Assembly: GCF_003096675.1 (NCBI RefSeq)
Contig: NZ_QEKW01000013.1
Location: forward strand, 1 to 64,000
Reading direction: 5' to 3'
Length of the DNA stretch: 64,000 nt
DNA from: Actinomycetospora cinnamomea
GTDB taxonomy: Bacteria; Actinomycetota; Actinomycetes; Mycobacteriales; Pseudonocardiaceae
The stretch's first letter is position 1. Each line of letters begins with the position of its first letter. The position numbers were made by a program, and so were the translations under genes. This document shows positions 1 through 12,275 of the stretch, in pieces. The notes beneath the pieces were generated by a model that was not told the origin of the DNA, made no database searches, and was given only the letters and a program-made list of their open reading frames with translations.

Positions 1-48
1 CTCCAGCTCGGCCGCCAGGCCGGACCGAAAGCCCTGATCGATGCTCAC
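1..48 (-). CDS. DUF222/HNH endonuclease-family protein, N-terminal fragment cut by the window edge
   Basis: Reading leftwards from a GTG at 48-46 gives 16 codons (VSIDQGFRSGLAAELE) that match, almost residue for residue, the start of the DUF222/HNH gene at 53239 (MGIDQRVRPGPAAGLD). The upstream DNA is also shared (see 55-79). The rest of the gene lies outside the window. Proteins of this family (mycobacterial 13E12 repeat type) carry DUF222 and a C-terminal HNH nuclease motif and often occur as several copies per genome. The paralogy is seen directly; nuclease function is family knowledge only. Confidence 0.6.
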   Translation of the reverse strand, partial: MSIDQGFRSGLAAELE

Positions 49-54
49 GAACCC

Positions 55-79
55 GACGCTAGACCCACCCCCCGACACC
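55..79. repeat. Conserved 5' leader of the DUF222/HNH paralogues, copy 1
   Basis: These 25 bp match 53246-53270 at 24 of 25 positions. Both lie just upstream of the start codon of a DUF222/HNH gene on the minus strand, so the shared block (gacgctag followed by cccaccccccgacacc after one variable base) is probably the leader or ribosome-binding region inherited with a duplicated gene. Confidence 0.6.
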
Positions 80-92
80 ACCAGAAGATCAA

Positions 93-108
93 CTGAGAAC
101 GCTCTCAG
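93..108. other. Short perfect inverted repeat
   Basis: CTGAGA, four bases, TCTCAG: a 6-bp perfect dyad between the divergently leaving HNH fragment and the 3' end of the minus-strand gene at 144-917. It could be an operator of the HNH promoter or a weak terminator for 144-917. There is no T-tract. Confidence 0.3.
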
Positions 109-143
109 CCAGCGCGGCCGAGCGCTCCGTGCTCCCTGGACGC

Positions 144-917
144 TCAGGGGTGGAGGTGCAGCGCCGCGTGGCCGACGCCGGTCTCGTGCTCGGCCGCCGC
201 CAGGGCCGCGGCCCGGATCGCCGGGTCGTCGAACGCGTCGGTGTGCACCTCGACGCGCAGCCCGCGCAGCGCCGCCTCGACGGTGGCCCGCTCGACCACG
301 ATGCCGGCCACCACGGACTCCCGGACCCCATCGGTGTGGGTGCACACCGCCAGGACGGGATCCCGGCGCCACGGCAGGTCCAGCGTAAGCGTCTCCGCCG
401 GCACCGGGGCGGGGGTCCGCCAGGCCGGCGCACCGTCGCGGGTGGGCCCGTTCAGCAGGTGCAGCCAAGCGCCGCGGGACGCGGCCGCGTGGGCGACGTC
501 CACGACGCGGGCCAGGTCGGCGGGCGCGGCGTAGCGCGGCGAGGCGCCCCCACCCGGGCCACGGTCGAGCCGGCGGCGGGCCAGGTCCATCGGGGTCGCC
601 GGGCGGCGTCGCGTCGCCGAGATCGTGGCGAGAGGCCGGGCGTCGGCGTGGGTGGCGACGACGGTGCGGGGCGCCCAGCCGAACGACCGCAGGGCGTTCT
701 CGACGGCGCCGACGAGGCGGCCGGCGTGCACCAGCGACCGGTGCGGCGCGGGCTCGGCCGACGGGTCGAGCGCGAACTCGACCCGCCGGTCGTGCACCGA
801 CACCGCACACCCCGGGGCCCGCGGCTCGGCCAGGGGCTCGAGCGCCGCCAGCAGGGCGGCGACCTCGGTGGGTGTCCACCGTTCGGTCGCGGTGGACGAG
901 GTGCGGGTCGTGCTCAT
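144..917 (-). CDS. Degenerate Acg-type nitroreductase-like protein
   Basis: 257 residues from an ATG at 917. The order of short blocks (V-x-V-x-D-x-RVE near residue 45, then a stretch ending in LR-x-x-GW, then a region with clustered arginines) follows the actinobacterial Acg/Rv3131 nitroreductase fold seen intact at 2686 and 18615. However, the flavin-binding S-x-HNTQPW motif of those proteins is absent and the chain is about 75 residues shorter. It may have lost flavin binding or taken another role, as proposed for Acg itself. It diverges from the CBS-USP gene at 1047 across a region with two DosR-like boxes. The family call is an inference from layout, not from a catalytic signature. Confidence 0.5.
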   Translation of the reverse strand: MSTTRTSSTATERWTPTEVAALLAALEPLAEPRAPGCAVSVHDRRVEFALDPSAEPAPHRSLVHAGRLVGAVENALRSFGWAPRTVVATHADARPLATISATRRRPATPMDLARRRLDRGPGGGASPRYAAPADLARVVDVAHAAASRGAWLHLLNGPTRDGAPAWRTPAPVPAETLTLDLPWRRDPVLAVCTHTDGVRESVVAGIVVERATVEAALRGLRVEVHTDAFDDPAIRAAALAAAEHETGVGHAALHLHP

Positions 918-952
918 GGCGGGAGCCTGCGCCGCCCGGTGCTCCGCCCCCA

Positions 953-987
953 GGGCCGGACGTCACCCACGTCGGGTCCTCCGTGCC
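953..987. promoter_or_regulatory. Two weak DosR-like boxes 21 bp apart
   Basis: GGGCCGGACGTCAC (953-966) and GGGTCCTCCGTGCC (974-987) each match GGGAC-N4-GTCCC at 8 of the 10 fixed bases. Their start-to-start distance of 21 bp is two helical turns. They lie between divergent genes 917(-) and 1047(+). Single 8/10 matches are expected by chance in this base composition; the spacing is what makes the pair plausible. Confidence 0.4.
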
Positions 988-1046
988 CCCACCGGACGGT
1001 CCGGTGGCCCTGCTCCCGGGGCGCGGCCCCGCGGACGATGCCCGGC

Positions 1047-1916
1047 ATGAACACCGACCCGGGCCCGCGCCGAGCCCGCGACCTGATGACCAGCCCGGTC
1101 CTCACCGTGCCCCCCGACGCACCGCGCGAGGCCGTCGCCGCGCTGCTGGTGTCCCACGGGATCGCCTCGGCCCCCGTCGTCGACGCCCGGGGCCGCATCC
1201 TCGGTGTGGTCGACGAGCGCCACCTCGTCGGGGCCGACGACGAGGCACCCGCCGCCGAGCTCATGACCCGCGTGCCGCTCGCCGATCCCGACACCCCGAT
1301 CGACGAGCTCGTCGACCACCTCGTCGAGGGGAGCCGTGCGATCCCCGTCGTCCGGGAGGAGGTCCCGGTGGGCATCGTGAGCCGCCGGGACGTGCTGCGC
1401 CGGGTCGCCCGCGGCGAGCTGGTCGCCCACGGGGAACGGGCCGCCGGTCCGGGCGCACCGGTGGTCGTCGGGGTCGACGGGTCCGAGGGGTCCGTGCACG
1501 CGCTGCGCTGGGGCGCCCGCGCCGCCCGGGCGGCGGGGGCACCGCTCCACGCCGTCATCGCCTCCGGCCCGCCCGACCTGTACGGGACCTCCAGCGACCA
1601 GGTCCGCGCGGCGCGACGTGAAATCGAGGAGACCGTGCGGCGGGCGCTCGGCGAGGACGCGACGGAGCGGGAGGAGCTGACCCTCGACGTGCGCGAGGGC
1701 CGCCCGGCGCGGGTGCTGGTGCGCGCCAGCGAGGGCGCCCGGCTAGTCGTGGTGGGCAGCCGCCACGTCGACGGCGTCGGCGGGCCGCCCGGAGGGTCGG
1801 TGACCGCGCAGCTGGTCAGCCGCGCGTGGTGCCCGGTCGTCGCCGTGGTGCCCGTGCGGCCCGAGGAGACCGGGGAACGCGCCGGGGAGGACGCGGCGGC
1901 CGTCCCCGCCCCCTGA
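1047..1916 (+). CDS. CBS-pair plus universal stress protein fusion
   Basis: 289 residues. Residues about 8-130 form two CBS motifs (ARDLMTSPV... and AELMTRVPL...GIVSRRDVLRR), a module that binds adenosine nucleotides in other proteins. Residues about 140-280 form a UspA domain starting VVVGVDGSEGS and ending CPVVAVVPV. The usual USP G-x2-G-x9-G-S/T ATP loop is altered (VVGSRHVDGVGGPPGGS), so ATP binding is uncertain. The start is ATG 1047; an in-frame ATG at 1038 is the alternative, and neither has a strong ribosome site. The arrangement suggests a USP gated by adenylate status. A strong terminator follows at 1933. Confidence 0.85.
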   Translation: MNTDPGPRRARDLMTSPVLTVPPDAPREAVAALLVSHGIASAPVVDARGRILGVVDERHLVGADDEAPAAELMTRVPLADPDTPIDELVDHLVEGSRAIPVVREEVPVGIVSRRDVLRRVARGELVAHGERAAGPGAPVVVGVDGSEGSVHALRWGARAARAAGAPLHAVIASGPPDLYGTSSDQVRAARREIEETVRRALGEDATEREELTLDVREGRPARVLVRASEGARLVVVGSRHVDGVGGPPGGSVTAQLVSRAWCPVVAVVPVRPEETGERAGEDAAAVPAP

Positions 1917-1932
1917 ACCCCCGGGAACACCA

Positions 1933-1963
1933 CCGCCCCGGCACCTGCACGGTGCCGGGGCGG
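1933..1963. terminator. Bidirectional hairpin terminator between convergent genes
   Basis: CCGCCCCGGCACC (1933-1945) pairs perfectly with GGTGCCGGGGCGG (1951-1963) around a 5-base loop, a 13-bp GC stem. It sits in the 64 bp between the stops of the plus-strand CBS-USP gene (1916) and the minus-strand USP gene (1981). There is no clear U-tract, as is usual in actinobacteria. Confidence 0.75.
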
Positions 1964-1980
1964 CGTCGCTGTTGTCGCTG

Positions 1981-2514
1981 TCACGCGATGGGCCCGACGG
2001 GCAGGGGGCCGGCGAGGGCCACCTCCTCGTCCGCCGCCACCTCGGCCGCGCGCCGCGGCGCGGGCACCACGGTCACTGGGCACGGCGCCCGGAGGACGAC
2101 CGAGAGTCCGACCGAGCCGAGCAGGGTGCTGCGCAGGGCACCGCGCCCCCGGTGGCCCACGACCAGCAGCTCGGCTCCCCGGGCCTCCTGCTCCAGCACC
2201 CACCCGACGGGGCCAGTGACGGCCACGACGTCGACCGGGACGGCGCGCAGCGCTTCGTCCAGCTCCCGGCGGACCGCCTCGACGCGAGTGCGGGCGGAGT
2301 CCTCCACGGCCTGACGGATCTCGTCGCTGTCGGCGAGGAGGGGCACGCCGTAGGGCGACATCCACGCGTCGGGCGGCTCGTGGGCGACCACGGCCCGCAC
2401 GGCCAGACCGCGGCGCGCGGCCTCCCCCACCGCCCACCGCAGGGCGTCGTCGGCGTGGGTCGAGCCGTCGATCCCCACCACGATCCGTCCCCGCTCGGTC
2501 CCCGCTGCGTCCAT
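1981..2514 (-). CDS. Universal stress protein (UspA family)
   Basis: 177 residues, single Usp domain: IVVGIDGSTHADDALRWAV at the N-terminus and the ATP loop VVGHRGRGALRSTLLGS before CPVTVVP. The ATG at 2514 is preceded by GGAG at good spacing, so an upstream in-frame ATG at 2580 is not needed. Divergent from the nitroreductase at 2686 across a 9/10 DosR-like box. The USP plus Acg pairing mirrors the mycobacterial DosR regulon. Role: ATP-binding stress protein of the cytoplasm; precise function unknown. Confidence 0.9.
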   Translation of the reverse strand: MDAAGTERGRIVVGIDGSTHADDALRWAVGEAARRGLAVRAVVAHEPPDAWMSPYGVPLLADSDEIRQAVEDSARTRVEAVRRELDEALRAVPVDVVAVTGPVGWVLEQEARGAELLVVGHRGRGALRSTLLGSVGLSVVLRAPCPVTVVPAPRRAAEVAADEEVALAGPLPVGPIA

Positions 2515-2616
2515 GTCCCGCTCCTGCCCGTCGGCGTCCTCACTGTCCTCACGTCGCCTGCTCAGCCTCCCGGCGCCCACGGTCCCGGCACCGGAGGCGG
2601 ACGGTCCCGCCGCGCC

Positions 2617-2630
2617 GGGTCATCGGTCCC
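2617..2630. promoter_or_regulatory. DosR-like box (9/10)
   Basis: GGGTCATCGGTCCC fits GGGAC-N4-GTCCC except for T at position 4. It lies about 56 bp upstream of the nitroreductase ATG (2686) and about 103 bp upstream of the USP ATG (2514), between divergent genes. Confidence 0.6.
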
Positions 2631-2685
2631 TGGTGAGCCGCCCGCCCCGCGCACGAGGCTCGGTCGACCGAGAAGGGGGAGCGCC

Positions 2686-3684
2686 ATGCGCCAGGACACG
2701 GACGCGACGACGGGGAGCGGTTCGCCCCCGGACGCCGCGGAGATCGCCCAGCTGCTGGCGGCGGGGGCGGCGGCGCCGTCGAGCCACAACACCCAGCCGT
2801 GGCGTCTGCGCTGGCACGACGGGGCCGTCGAGGTGCACGGCGACCCCGACCGTGCCCTCGCCGCCGCCGACCCCGACGGCCGCGAACTGCGGATGGCCTG
2901 CGGCGCGGCGCTGGCCAACGTGCGCCTGACGGTCCGCGCCCAGGGCCGGCGCGCCCACGTCCAGCTCCTGCCCGAGCCCGAGGAGCCCTGGTTCTTCGGA
3001 CGGGTCCGACCCGGCGCCGCGCTACCCCCGACCGGCTGGGAGGTGGAGCTGGCCGCGGCCATCCCGCGCCGGCACACCGACCGCCACCCGTTCAGCGGCC
3101 GACCGATCTCGGCGGCGCTGCGCGAGCAGCTCGGCCGGGCCGCGTGGCGTGAGCGGTGCCGGCTCGTGCTCGTGGACGGGTCCGAGCAGCGCCGGCAGCT
3201 GCGCGAGCTCACCGCGGAGGCGCACCGCCGGCAGCGGGCCGACCCGGCCTTCGTCGCCGAGTGGGAGCGGTGGATCGGGCATTCCGACCGCGTCGACGAC
3301 GGGCTCCCCCACCCCCGGGCCCGGCACGAGCCCCGGCCGGACGACGCCTGGCGACTCCGGGACTTCGCCGGGACGATCGCGGCCGACGAGCGGTTCCCCG
3401 GCGAGGACCCGGTGGAGGACGAGCCCACCATCGCCGTGGTGGCCAGCTACGACGACACCCGGCTCGCGCACGTCCAGGCCGGTCAGGCCATGGAGCAGGT
3501 CCTGCTCACCGCCACGGCCCGCGGATTGGCGTCGTCGTTCGTCGCGTCGCCGCTGGAGGTCGCGACGACGCGGGTCCAGGTGCGGGCCCTGCTCGGCGGG
3601 GTGCTGTGGCCGCAGATGGTGCTCCGCCTGGGGCGGGGCCGCTCGGTGCACCCCACCCCGCGGCGCGCCGACACCGGCGACTGA
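2686..3684 (+). CDS. Acg-type NAD(P)H nitroreductase-family flavoprotein
   Basis: 332 residues; start ATG 2686 with a strong purine-rich site (aagggggagcgcc). The N-terminal APSSHNTQPWRLRW block (residues about 30-43) is the signature of the actinobacterial Acg/Rv3131 branch, and GQAMEQVLLTATARGLASSF near residue 270 is the second conserved helix. Family members bind FMN; Mycobacterium Acg is reported not to act as a nitroreductase and may store flavin, so the substrate is open. Its length equals that of the mycobacterial DosR-regulon members. Divergent from a USP gene across the 2617 box; convergent, 3 bp from the stop of the sensor kinase. Confidence 0.88.
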   Translation: MRQDTDATTGSGSPPDAAEIAQLLAAGAAAPSSHNTQPWRLRWHDGAVEVHGDPDRALAAADPDGRELRMACGAALANVRLTVRAQGRRAHVQLLPEPEEPWFFGRVRPGAALPPTGWEVELAAAIPRRHTDRHPFSGRPISAALREQLGRAAWRERCRLVLVDGSEQRRQLRELTAEAHRRQRADPAFVAEWERWIGHSDRVDDGLPHPRARHEPRPDDAWRLRDFAGTIAADERFPGEDPVEDEPTIAVVASYDDTRLAHVQAGQAMEQVLLTATARGLASSFVASPLEVATTRVQVRALLGGVLWPQMVLRLGRGRSVHPTPRRADTGD

Positions 3685-3687
3685 CCG

Positions 3688-8263
<4,576 letters not shown>

Positions 8264-8344
8264 ATGCGCCCTCAGTTCACTTGACACGTGATCCGGCCAG
8301 AGCACGATGGGGCCACGTCCAGCAGGCGCGTGTGATGAGGTGTT

Positions 8345-9679
8345 GTGCCCGACCGTTCCGAGCCCGCGACCCCGTCCAAGGGGCTCGCCTTCTCCTCGGT
8401 CGCCCGGCTCGAGCTCGACGAGCTGCTCGACCAGCTCATCGCCCGCGCCACCGAGGTCAAGCTCACCCAGGGCCGGCTGCGCGGGCTGCTCGACGCCACC
8501 CACCACATCACCGCGGGCCTGGAGCTCGACGACCTCGTGCAGCGCATCGTCGAGAGCACGCGGGCGCTGGTGGGGGCGCGCTACGCGGCGCTGGGCGTCG
8601 TCCGCGACGGACGCCTCATCCGCTTCGTGCACGTCGGCATGGACCCGGAGACCGTGAGGCGTATCGGCGAGCTCCCGCAGGGCAAAGGTGTGCTGGGCAG
8701 CCTCATCGACGACCCGAAGCCGCTGCGCCTGGACGACCTCGCCACCCACCCCGCATCGGTGGGCTTCCCCGCCGAGCACCCGCCGATGCGCTCGTTCCTG
8801 GGCGTGCCCCTGCTCGCCGGCGGCACCGTCTACGGCAACCTCTACGTCACCGAGAGCGCGCACGAGGACGGCTTCACCGCCGACGACGAGCAGCTCCTGA
8901 CGGCGCTGGCCGGGGCCGCCGGGATCGCCGTGGAGAACGCGCTCCTGCTCGAGAACGCGCGCCGCCGTGAGCGCTGGCAGGCCGCGTCGGCCGAGCTGGC
9001 CCGGAGCCTGCTCTCGGGCGAGATGGCGCCCGAGGCGGAGCTGCAGCACCTGCTGGACACCGCGGTGGAGGTGGCCCGCGCCCACGGGGCGGCGATCACC
9101 GAAGTGCCCGACGCCGACCCGACGATCGCCCACGTCAGCGCCGCCGCCGGCGGCGTGGCCGAGTGGGCCGGGCGCTCGGCGGGCACCGACGGGTCGATCA
9201 CCCAGGCCGCCCTGGACGCGGACGGCCCGGTCCTCGTGGCCGACGCCGCCGCCGATCCCCGGACCACCACGGTCGTCATGCGGGCTCCGGAGGTGCGGTC
9301 CGTGCTCGCCGTGCCGCTGTCCACGTCGCCCGGGGGTCCCGGGACCCGGTCGGTGCTCACCCTGACCCGTCCGGCGGGCGAGGAGGTCTTCGGCGCCCTC
9401 GAGGCGGAGATGCTGCTCGGCTTCGCCGCCCATGCGACGACGGCCATCGAGCTGGCCCGCGGGCGACGCGACCGCGAGGCCGTGCGCGACCTCGAGGCGC
9501 GCGAGCGGCTCGTGCTCGCGCTCTCCGAGCAGGTGCTCGCGCGGATTCAGCGGGTCGGGCTGGCGCTCACCAGCAGCGCCTCCGGCGCGGACCCGGCGCT
9601 GCGCCACCAGCTCCTCGCCCAGGTCGCCGAGCTCGACGACGTCACCCGCGCGGTCCGCGACACCGTCTTCCCCCGCTGA
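8345..9679 (+). CDS. DevS-like two-GAF sensor lacking a functional kinase core
   Basis: 444 residues from GTG 8345, with GAGG five bases upstream. GAF-A (about 60-205) is very close to DevS/DosT and keeps the aligned haem-ligand histidine (H145 in GFPAEHPPMRSFLGVP). GAF-B (about 215-370) is more divergent. The last 70 residues align with the HisKA_3 helix, but the DLHDHV phosphoacceptor block reads ALSEQV, so the histidine is replaced by serine; the protein then stops and no HATPase follows. It cannot be a conventional kinase. It may be a decoy, a heterodimer partner of the 3688 kinase, or a gas-binding regulator of other proteins. Not a recent break: the frame is clean and the stop natural. 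Confidence 0.88.
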   Translation: MPDRSEPATPSKGLAFSSVARLELDELLDQLIARATEVKLTQGRLRGLLDATHHITAGLELDDLVQRIVESTRALVGARYAALGVVRDGRLIRFVHVGMDPETVRRIGELPQGKGVLGSLIDDPKPLRLDDLATHPASVGFPAEHPPMRSFLGVPLLAGGTVYGNLYVTESAHEDGFTADDEQLLTALAGAAGIAVENALLLENARRRERWQAASAELARSLLSGEMAPEAELQHLLDTAVEVARAHGAAITEVPDADPTIAHVSAAAGGVAEWAGRSAGTDGSITQAALDADGPVLVADAAADPRTTTVVMRAPEVRSVLAVPLSTSPGGPGTRSVLTLTRPAGEEVFGALEAEMLLGFAAHATTAIELARGRRDREAVRDLEARERLVLALSEQVLARIQRVGLALTSSASGADPALRHQLLAQVAELDDVTRAVRDTVFPR

Positions 9680-9728
9680 GGGACCTCGACGGGCTGTCGG
9701 AGCCCGCGCGCCGCGGTCGCCCAGCGCT

Positions 9729-10013
9729 TCATGCCTCGCGGAGCTCGCGAGCGAAGTAGACCGCCAACAGTTCCGCCCACTCCTGCCCGCTCATCGGACC
9801 CGTGTCCGCGCCGTCCCGCGCGCCCGCGGGCAACGGCCACCATCCCGCGAGGGCATCGGCGAGATCCCGGAGCCGGGCCGCATCGTCCGCCGCATCGTCC
9901 GCAAACACTCCCTCGATCCCGGCGAGTACCCGGGCCAGGCCGTGCAGGACCGCGGACGCCTCGTGCAGAGTCGACACCGACAGGTAGCGGTCGTCGGGAG
10001 GATGTGGCGTCAT
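9729..10013 (-). CDS. Hypothetical protein
   Basis: 94 residues from ATG 10013. The N-terminal half is predicted helical with an amphipathic pattern (LSVSTLHEASAVLHGLARVLAGIEG) and an acidic Asp-rich stretch follows; the C-terminus (GQEWAELLAVYFARELREA) is also helical. No signal or membrane segment and no recognised family. Codon use looks coding, but the ribosome site is weak. It may be read together with devR or alone. Confidence 0.5.
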   Translation of the reverse strand: MTPHPPDDRYLSVSTLHEASAVLHGLARVLAGIEGVFADDAADDAARLRDLADALAGWWPLPAGARDGADTGPMSGQEWAELLAVYFARELREA

Positions 10014-10143
10014 CCGGACCACCGCCCGTGGACTCGGAGTGGACTCACGCGGGCAGAGCACGAGCACGGATCCTCGCCATCGTCCGGCGCTCCCTCGCCC
10101 ATTCTCGTGGTCATGATGACGGCCCTCGACGTCCAGAACCTGG

Positions 10144-10782
10144 TCACTGCTTCTCGGCCCGGACCTCGTTCGCCAGCACAGCGGCCTGCACCCGGCGGTG
10201 CATCCCCAGCTTGGCCAGCACCGCCGAGACGTAGTTCTTCACCGTCTTCTCGGCCAGGAACATGCGTTGTCCGATCTCCCGGTTCGTCAGGCCTTCCCCG
10301 ATGTAGCCCAGGACCTCCCGCTCCTTGCCGGTCAGCTCGGCCAGCGGGTCCGGCGCCTCGCTGCGCGTGCGCACCCGATTCATCAAGGCGCCGGCCGCGC
10401 GCCCGTCGAGCAGGGAGCGCCCCGCCCCGACCTCACGGACCGCGTTCACGATGTCGTTGCCGCGTACGTCCTTGATGACGTAGCCGCTGGCGCCGGCGAG
10501 CACCGCGTCGAACATCGCCTGCTCGTCGGTGAACGAGGTCAGCATCAGGCACGCCAACTCCGGCATGCGGGAGCGCAAGTCGCGACACAGCTCGATCCCC
10601 GTGCCATCGGGTAGCCGCACATCGAGGACCGCCACGTCGGGACTCAGCGCAGGGATGCGGGCGAGCGCCTCGGCCACGGAGCCGGCCTCGCCGATCACCT
10701 CGAGGTCGTCGTCACCGTCGAGGAGATCGGCGACACCCCGCCGCACCACCTCGTGGTCGTCCACCAGGAAGACAGTGGTCAC
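10144..10782 (-). CDS. devR: DevR/DosR-type response regulator (NarL/FixJ family)
   Basis: 212 residues from GTG 10782, with GGAG upstream. The receiver domain has D8, D9, phosphoacceptor D54, T82 and K104, the same numbering as mycobacterial DosR. The LuxR-type helix-turn-helix (about 146-205) reads [31 protein letters not shown]; the EKTVKNY recognition helix is the one that contacts the DosR box in M. tuberculosis. It is therefore the best candidate to bind the GGGAC-N4-GTCCC sites found through the window. It is split from its presumed kinase by about 4.7 kb, unlike the mycobacterial devRS operon. No strong DosR-like box lies upstream of it. Confidence 0.95.
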   Translation of the reverse strand: MTTVFLVDDHEVVRRGVADLLDGDDDLEVIGEAGSVAEALARIPALSPDVAVLDVRLPDGTGIELCRDLRSRMPELACLMLTSFTDEQAMFDAVLAGASGYVIKDVRGNDIVNAVREVGAGRSLLDGRAAGALMNRVRTRSEAPDPLAELTGKEREVLGYIGEGLTNREIGQRMFLAEKTVKNYVSAVLAKLGMHRRVQAAVLANEVRAEKQ

Positions 10783-11096
10783 GGTGTGCTCCTCTCGTTC
10801 GTGGGTGGGGCGAGGGGGACCCAGCGGCGCAGCCGAGACCTGACCTCGTCCTCGGGACTTTCCGATGGAGCCCGCGAGCTAACGAATCACGCGGTGATCG
10901 GCGGGGGTGGTGGGGCAGTCGTCCCGAGTGCGCTTGCCCGTGCTGTACACCACGCGGTGGTACCCGCGGGAGCCGTCCAGCCCTGGTCGGTCGTGCCTCC
11001 GGGCCCTGCCGAGGTACGTCGAGGGGATGATCCACTCAGGTCGGCCGACCCCGACGCCGCTCGTCCTGGCGACCACATCTTCTCGAAGGAGCTGCG
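10783..11096. other. Gene-free divergent regulatory region
   Basis: 314 bp between devR (minus) and the membrane protein at 11097 (plus). No convincing coding frame. It holds a paired 13-bp palindrome (see 10886-10961), a DosR half-site GGGACTTT near 10854, and a poor 7/10 DosR-like match GTGCCTCCGGGCCC at 10993-11006. Confidence 0.5.
10886..10961. promoter_or_regulatory. Pair of 13-bp palindromes upstream of devR
   Basis: ATCACGCGGTGAT (10886-10898) and ACCACGCGGTGGT (10949-10961) are both perfect 5-3-5 palindromes and share 11 of 13 bases. They start 63 bp apart, six helical turns, within the devR/membrane-protein divergent region. They do not resemble the DosR box. The likely meaning is an operator pair for an unidentified dimeric repressor that could loop the DNA. 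Confidence 0.45.
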
Positions 11097-11528
11097 GTGC
11101 ACCCCCTCACAGGAGTCCGTCCGAGCCGTCGCGCCGCGCGGTGGGGCCGTATCGGGTCCGCAGCGCTCGGAGCCCTCATGGTCGCCGGGTCGGCGACCAA
11201 CGTCTTCCTGCTCAGCACGCGACCTGCCGTGTACGCCGAGCTCGGGGACTGGCTGCCGGCACCGGACGCACTGCACCAGCTGTGGGACGCCACCCTCGGC
11301 GAGCATCCCCTGCTCTGGGTGCCAGGAGTCGGCATCGCCTACGAGCTGCTCGTCGGCGTGTTGGCCCTGCTGCCTCGTCGGCGGCTGCGGTTCCTGGGGC
11401 TGGCGGGTATCGCGCTGTTCCACCTGGGGCTGCTGGCGATGGGCCTGTGGGCGTGGGCGCTTCCCGTGATGGCGCTGATCGGTGCCGTGGTCGCGCTCGA
11501 GGTCCGAGGCGCCGCGGGGGAAGCCTGA
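11097..11528 (+). CDS. Small integral membrane protein
   Basis: 143 residues from GTG 11097 with GGAG at ideal distance. About four hydrophobic segments: 19-40, 70-90, 95-115 and 118-136. The first may be a signal anchor. Between helices 1 and 2 lies an exported-looking loop (STRPAVYAELGDWLPAPDALHQLW). No family recognised. Divergent from devR. Confidence 0.75.
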   Translation: MHPLTGVRPSRRAARWGRIGSAALGALMVAGSATNVFLLSTRPAVYAELGDWLPAPDALHQLWDATLGEHPLLWVPGVGIAYELLVGVLALLPRRRLRFLGLAGIALFHLGLLAMGLWAWALPVMALIGAVVALEVRGAAGEA

Positions 11529-11636
11529 GCGCACGGTCCTCTGCCGATGGCCGCGGCCCCGAGAGCCGCTGGGTCGTCGACGGCGACCACGGTCACCGTC
11601 GCTGCGCGCGCTGATCGGAGTCCGGTCAGGAGCCGC

Positions 11637-12212
11637 TCAGCTCCGGACGTCGTCCGGCGCGTCCCCGAGGGGGACGACGACCACCGGGCACCGCGCGCGG
11701 CGGGAGCACCCGAGGGCCACCGACGTCAGCGGGTCCTCGTCCTCGCTGTGCCCCACGACCAGGGCGGTGGCGCCGGCCGATTCCCGTACGAGCACGTCGA
11801 CGGGCAGTCCGGGCACGACCCGGATATCGATCCCGACCGACCCGCGAGCGGCGGCCGGCACCAGTCGGTCGTCGGAGAGCACCTCGTCGACGAACTCGCG
11901 GACGACTGCCTCCTCGGCGGCCAGGCCCTCGCGGCGGTGCGGCACCGGGAGCAGCTCACCGCCGGGCAACGCGGCGAGTGCACCCCAGTAGTGGCCCACG
12001 TCGTCCACGGCCGTGACGACGGTGACCCGCCCGCCCGTCGGGGAGGCCCGGCGCAGGGCCTCGGCGAGAGCGTGGCGTGAGCTGGTGGAGCCGTTGACCC
12101 CGCACACGACCCGCCCCGGGCCGGAGGTGGGGTGCTGAACGCCCGGATCGGGCGCACCGCCGCCGGTCGGTGCCGTCCTCGCGCCGACTTCGGTGCCGTG
12201 TCCTACCGTCAT
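11637..12212 (-). CDS. Universal stress protein with a degenerate ATP loop
   Basis: 191 residues from ATG 12212, with an N-terminal extension of about 33 residues before RVVCGVNGSTSSRHAL. The C-terminal CPVVVVPLGD strand is typical, but the ATP loop reads VVGHSEDEDPLTSVALGCS in place of G-H-R-G-R-G, so nucleotide binding is doubtful; it may be a UspA-type non-ATP-binding member. Followed on the same strand, upstream in transcription, by the USP at 12276-12761. Confidence 0.8.
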   Translation of the reverse strand: MTVGHGTEVGARTAPTGGGAPDPGVQHPTSGPGRVVCGVNGSTSSRHALAEALRRASPTGGRVTVVTAVDDVGHYWGALAALPGGELLPVPHRREGLAAEEAVVREFVDEVLSDDRLVPAAARGSVGIDIRVVPGLPVDVLVRESAGATALVVGHSEDEDPLTSVALGCSRRARCPVVVVPLGDAPDDVRS

Positions 12213-12275
12213 CCTCCCAGCGTCTCCCGGTGGCCTCCCTGTAGCGCGACCCCTCCGGCTCCCGAGCGACGAGGA

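Noticed and set aside
8281-8286. TTGACA as a -35 promoter element for the 8345 sensor gene
   Set aside because: No matching -10 element at 16-18 bp; actinobacterial promoters cannot be called from one hexamer.
10712-11035. A 107-codon minus-strand frame upstream of devR
   Set aside because: Overlaps the devR start, is Arg/Pro/His-rich and covers the divergent regulatory region.
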